Positions 62,972 through 64,000 of a stretch of DNA of 64,000 bases are shown here, one piece after another. Every line of letters starts with the position of its first letter. Position 1 is the stretch's first letter. The notes below the pieces were generated by a model. It was not told the DNA's origin. It saw only the letters and a list, made by a program, of their open reading frames with translations, and ran no database searches. The stretch spans positions 1 through 64,000 of the forward strand of contig UCII01000017.1 of assembly GCA_900472485.1 (NCBI GenBank). Direction: 5' to 3'. Source of the DNA: Hyphomicrobiales bacterium. GTDB lineage: Bacteria; Pseudomonadota; Alphaproteobacteria; Rhizobiales; Rhizobiaceae. The position numbers were made by a program, and so were the translations under genes.

Positions 62972-63595
62972 TCAGGGAAGGGCGTCGTAGCCGTCCGCGA
63001 AGCCCTTCAAATCCACAGGGATGCCGATGCCTTCTTCCGGCGACTGGAAGACGATGAAGGTTGCCGTGGCACCGCTGCGCAGCGTCTTCAGCAACTGGTC
63101 CTCCAGCACGACTTCGGCGTAGCAGCCATCGGAGAAGCAGCGCACGAAATACGCGCGGCCGATATCCTTGCCGTCGATATTTAGGCCGAGACCGTTTGGC
63201 AGCAGCACGCCGAGCGGCGCCAGCACGCGCAGGATCTTGGACTTGCGGTCAGCCGTCTTCAGCACGACGACGGATAGACCGATTTCCGGACGATCCTCCG
63301 CGATCACGTTCTGCATCAGCGCGCATTGCTCGGTCGCCGCACCAGCCGGCTTGTCGCACACCACGGACCATGCGCCATGACTGGAGCGGACCGTGCCCGG
63401 CGGCTGTGGAACCTGGCTGGTCGGGACCTGCTGTGTATGCGGCTGCTGCTGGCCCGGCTGGTCCGGCTGCAACTGTTGGGTCTGCTGCGCCGGCGGCTGA
63501 GTCTGCTGGCCCTGTTGCGCCCATGCGGGTGCGGCAACCGCGGCAGCGACGCTGCCGGTAACGAGCAAAAGCCGGGCGAGGGAACGAAAACCCAT
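62972..63595 (-). CDS. ialB: Invasion-associated locus B family protein
   Basis: A 207-residue exported IalB-like protein. The signal peptide GFRSLARLLLVTGSVAAAVA ends at AWA; the next ~45 residues are Gln/Pro-rich (QQGQQTQPPAQQTQQLQPDQ). The IalB domain begins at SSHGAWSVVCDKPAGAATEQCAL and includes VRCFSDGCYAEVVLEDQLL with a cysteine pair probably in a disulphide. IalB in Bartonella supports erythrocyte invasion; free-living homologues are general envelope proteins. ATG at 63595 with AGAGG upstream. It diverges from the gene at 63936. Confidence 0.88.
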   Translation of the reverse strand: MGFRSLARLLLVTGSVAAAVAAPAWAQQGQQTQPPAQQTQQLQPDQPGQQQPHTQQVPTSQVPQPPGTVRSSHGAWSVVCDKPAGAATEQCALMQNVIAEDRPEIGLSVVVLKTADRKSKILRVLAPLGVLLPNGLGLNIDGKDIGRAYFVRCFSDGCYAEVVLEDQLLKTLRSGATATFIVFQSPEEGIGIPVDLKGFADGYDALP

Positions 63596-63935
63596 GGAAA
63601 CCTCTAGATTCGAATCAGTGCCGCTATTGTTGAAGCCCAGGCCGGCAAATGAAAAGCCCCGGCTGCTGGATTCCAACCGACTACGGCGGAAATACGACCT
63701 CTACTCCATTTTGTCCCGGCGGCGCCATGGACCACGATGCAATTTTTCGTATGATGATGAAATGCTTGCCATGTCCGGGACAAGCATGGAGGGATATTCG
63801 CGCAAAAATGCCGCACTAACAAATGTCTTGAGTTGTTGCGGAGCACCCCAAACTGTGGTTTGAAGCGCAATGGATTGTAGGGATACTGCGTTTGAGGAAG
63901 ATCTGGGATCAAACGCTGGAGGGAGAGACATCGTG
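63596..63935. other. Divergent promoter region
   Basis: About 340 bp without a gene, between ialB (leftward) and the next gene (rightward). The part 63680-63900 is AT-richer. No operator or sigma box was recognised beyond the ribosome site ggaggg at 63918-63923. Confidence 0.5.
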
Positions 63936-64000
63936 ATGAAAAGAGCTTACGCGGCTCTGGCGGCTATGATCTGTCTGCTTTTTGCGACAGGCACCTACGC
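63936..64000 (+). CDS. coxB: Start of an exported protein, probably cytochrome c oxidase subunit II (partial)
   Basis: Only the first ~21 codons are in the window: MKRAYAALAAMICLLFATGT followed by Y-A, a typical signal peptide. The ribosome site ggagggag is 10 bases before ATG 63936 (a GTG at 63933 is an alternative). Coming after tldD and ialB, the gene order and leader resemble rhizobial coxB, but no catalytic region is visible and the call is inference. Confidence 0.4.
   Translation, partial: MKRAYAALAAMICLLFATGTY

Overview
The window reads as a chromosomal segment of a Rhizobiaceae alphaproteobacterium of the Rhizobium/Agrobacterium clade. Grounds are the GC-rich wobble-biased coding sequence, typical rhizobial families (BA14K, DUF1217, IalB, sCache and 4HB chemoreceptors, bioMNY order M-N-Y, soluble FtsK), and several rhizobial-style palindromic repeats. 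No species is assigned. Most of the window is housekeeping sequence. The accessory signal is small: dispersed palindromic repeats, two small nuclease genes bracketed by them, and a block of signalling genes.

Layout. 1-3.4 kb: a Vsr-like DUF559 nuclease sits just before glyS, with palindromic elements on both sides and another inserted in frame inside glyS; DUF523 follows. 3.4-15.2 kb: chemoreceptor, secreted HPE1-like protein, purD, tex, cfa, an Ig-like lipoprotein, MipA/OmpV, ubiA, GNAT and a DUF6101-like gene. 15.5-25.3 kb: a seven-repeat DUF1217 protein, a soluble FtsK translocase, MOSC, a D-2-hydroxyglutarate-dehydrogenase-like flavoprotein, a threonylcarbamoyl-AMP synthase and an unknown gene. 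25.6-28.2 kb: a clear cobalamin riboswitch in front of a GbcA/GbcB-type Rieske demethylase pair. 28.3-33.9 kb: GH25 muramidase, BA14K protein with an EcfG-like promoter, CorA/ZntB transporter, and an acyl-CoA dehydrogenase/enoyl-CoA hydratase pair behind a LiuR-like operator.

33.9-48.2 kb: a GIY-YIG nuclease gene lies between two perfect 45-bp inverted repeats. An isoprenoid/RNA-modification cluster (deacetylase, xseB, pirin, dxs ... tlyA, RNA methyltransferase) is split by an opposite-strand block of DUF4424, chemoreceptor and diguanylate cyclase. A thioesterase and the biotin ECF transporter bioMNY follow. 48.3-64 kb: YcaQ-like glycosylase, M19 dipeptidase, GNAT, aroC-ribB, DUF1344, fabI-phosphatase, DnaJ-like protein, RT0821 lipoprotein, pdxH, polysaccharide deacetylase, D,D-carboxypeptidase with SPOR domain, MazG-like enzyme, tldD, ialB, and the first codons of a probable coxB.

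The observations I rate highest are (i) the two repeat-bracketed nuclease genes (GIY-YIG and DUF559), whose 3' ends abut or run into palindromic repeats and which could represent a nuclease/repeat partnership; (ii) the B12 riboswitch over an oxygen-dependent demethylase; and (iii) the palindrome translated within GlyS. No tRNA, rRNA, CRISPR array or prophage was recognised.
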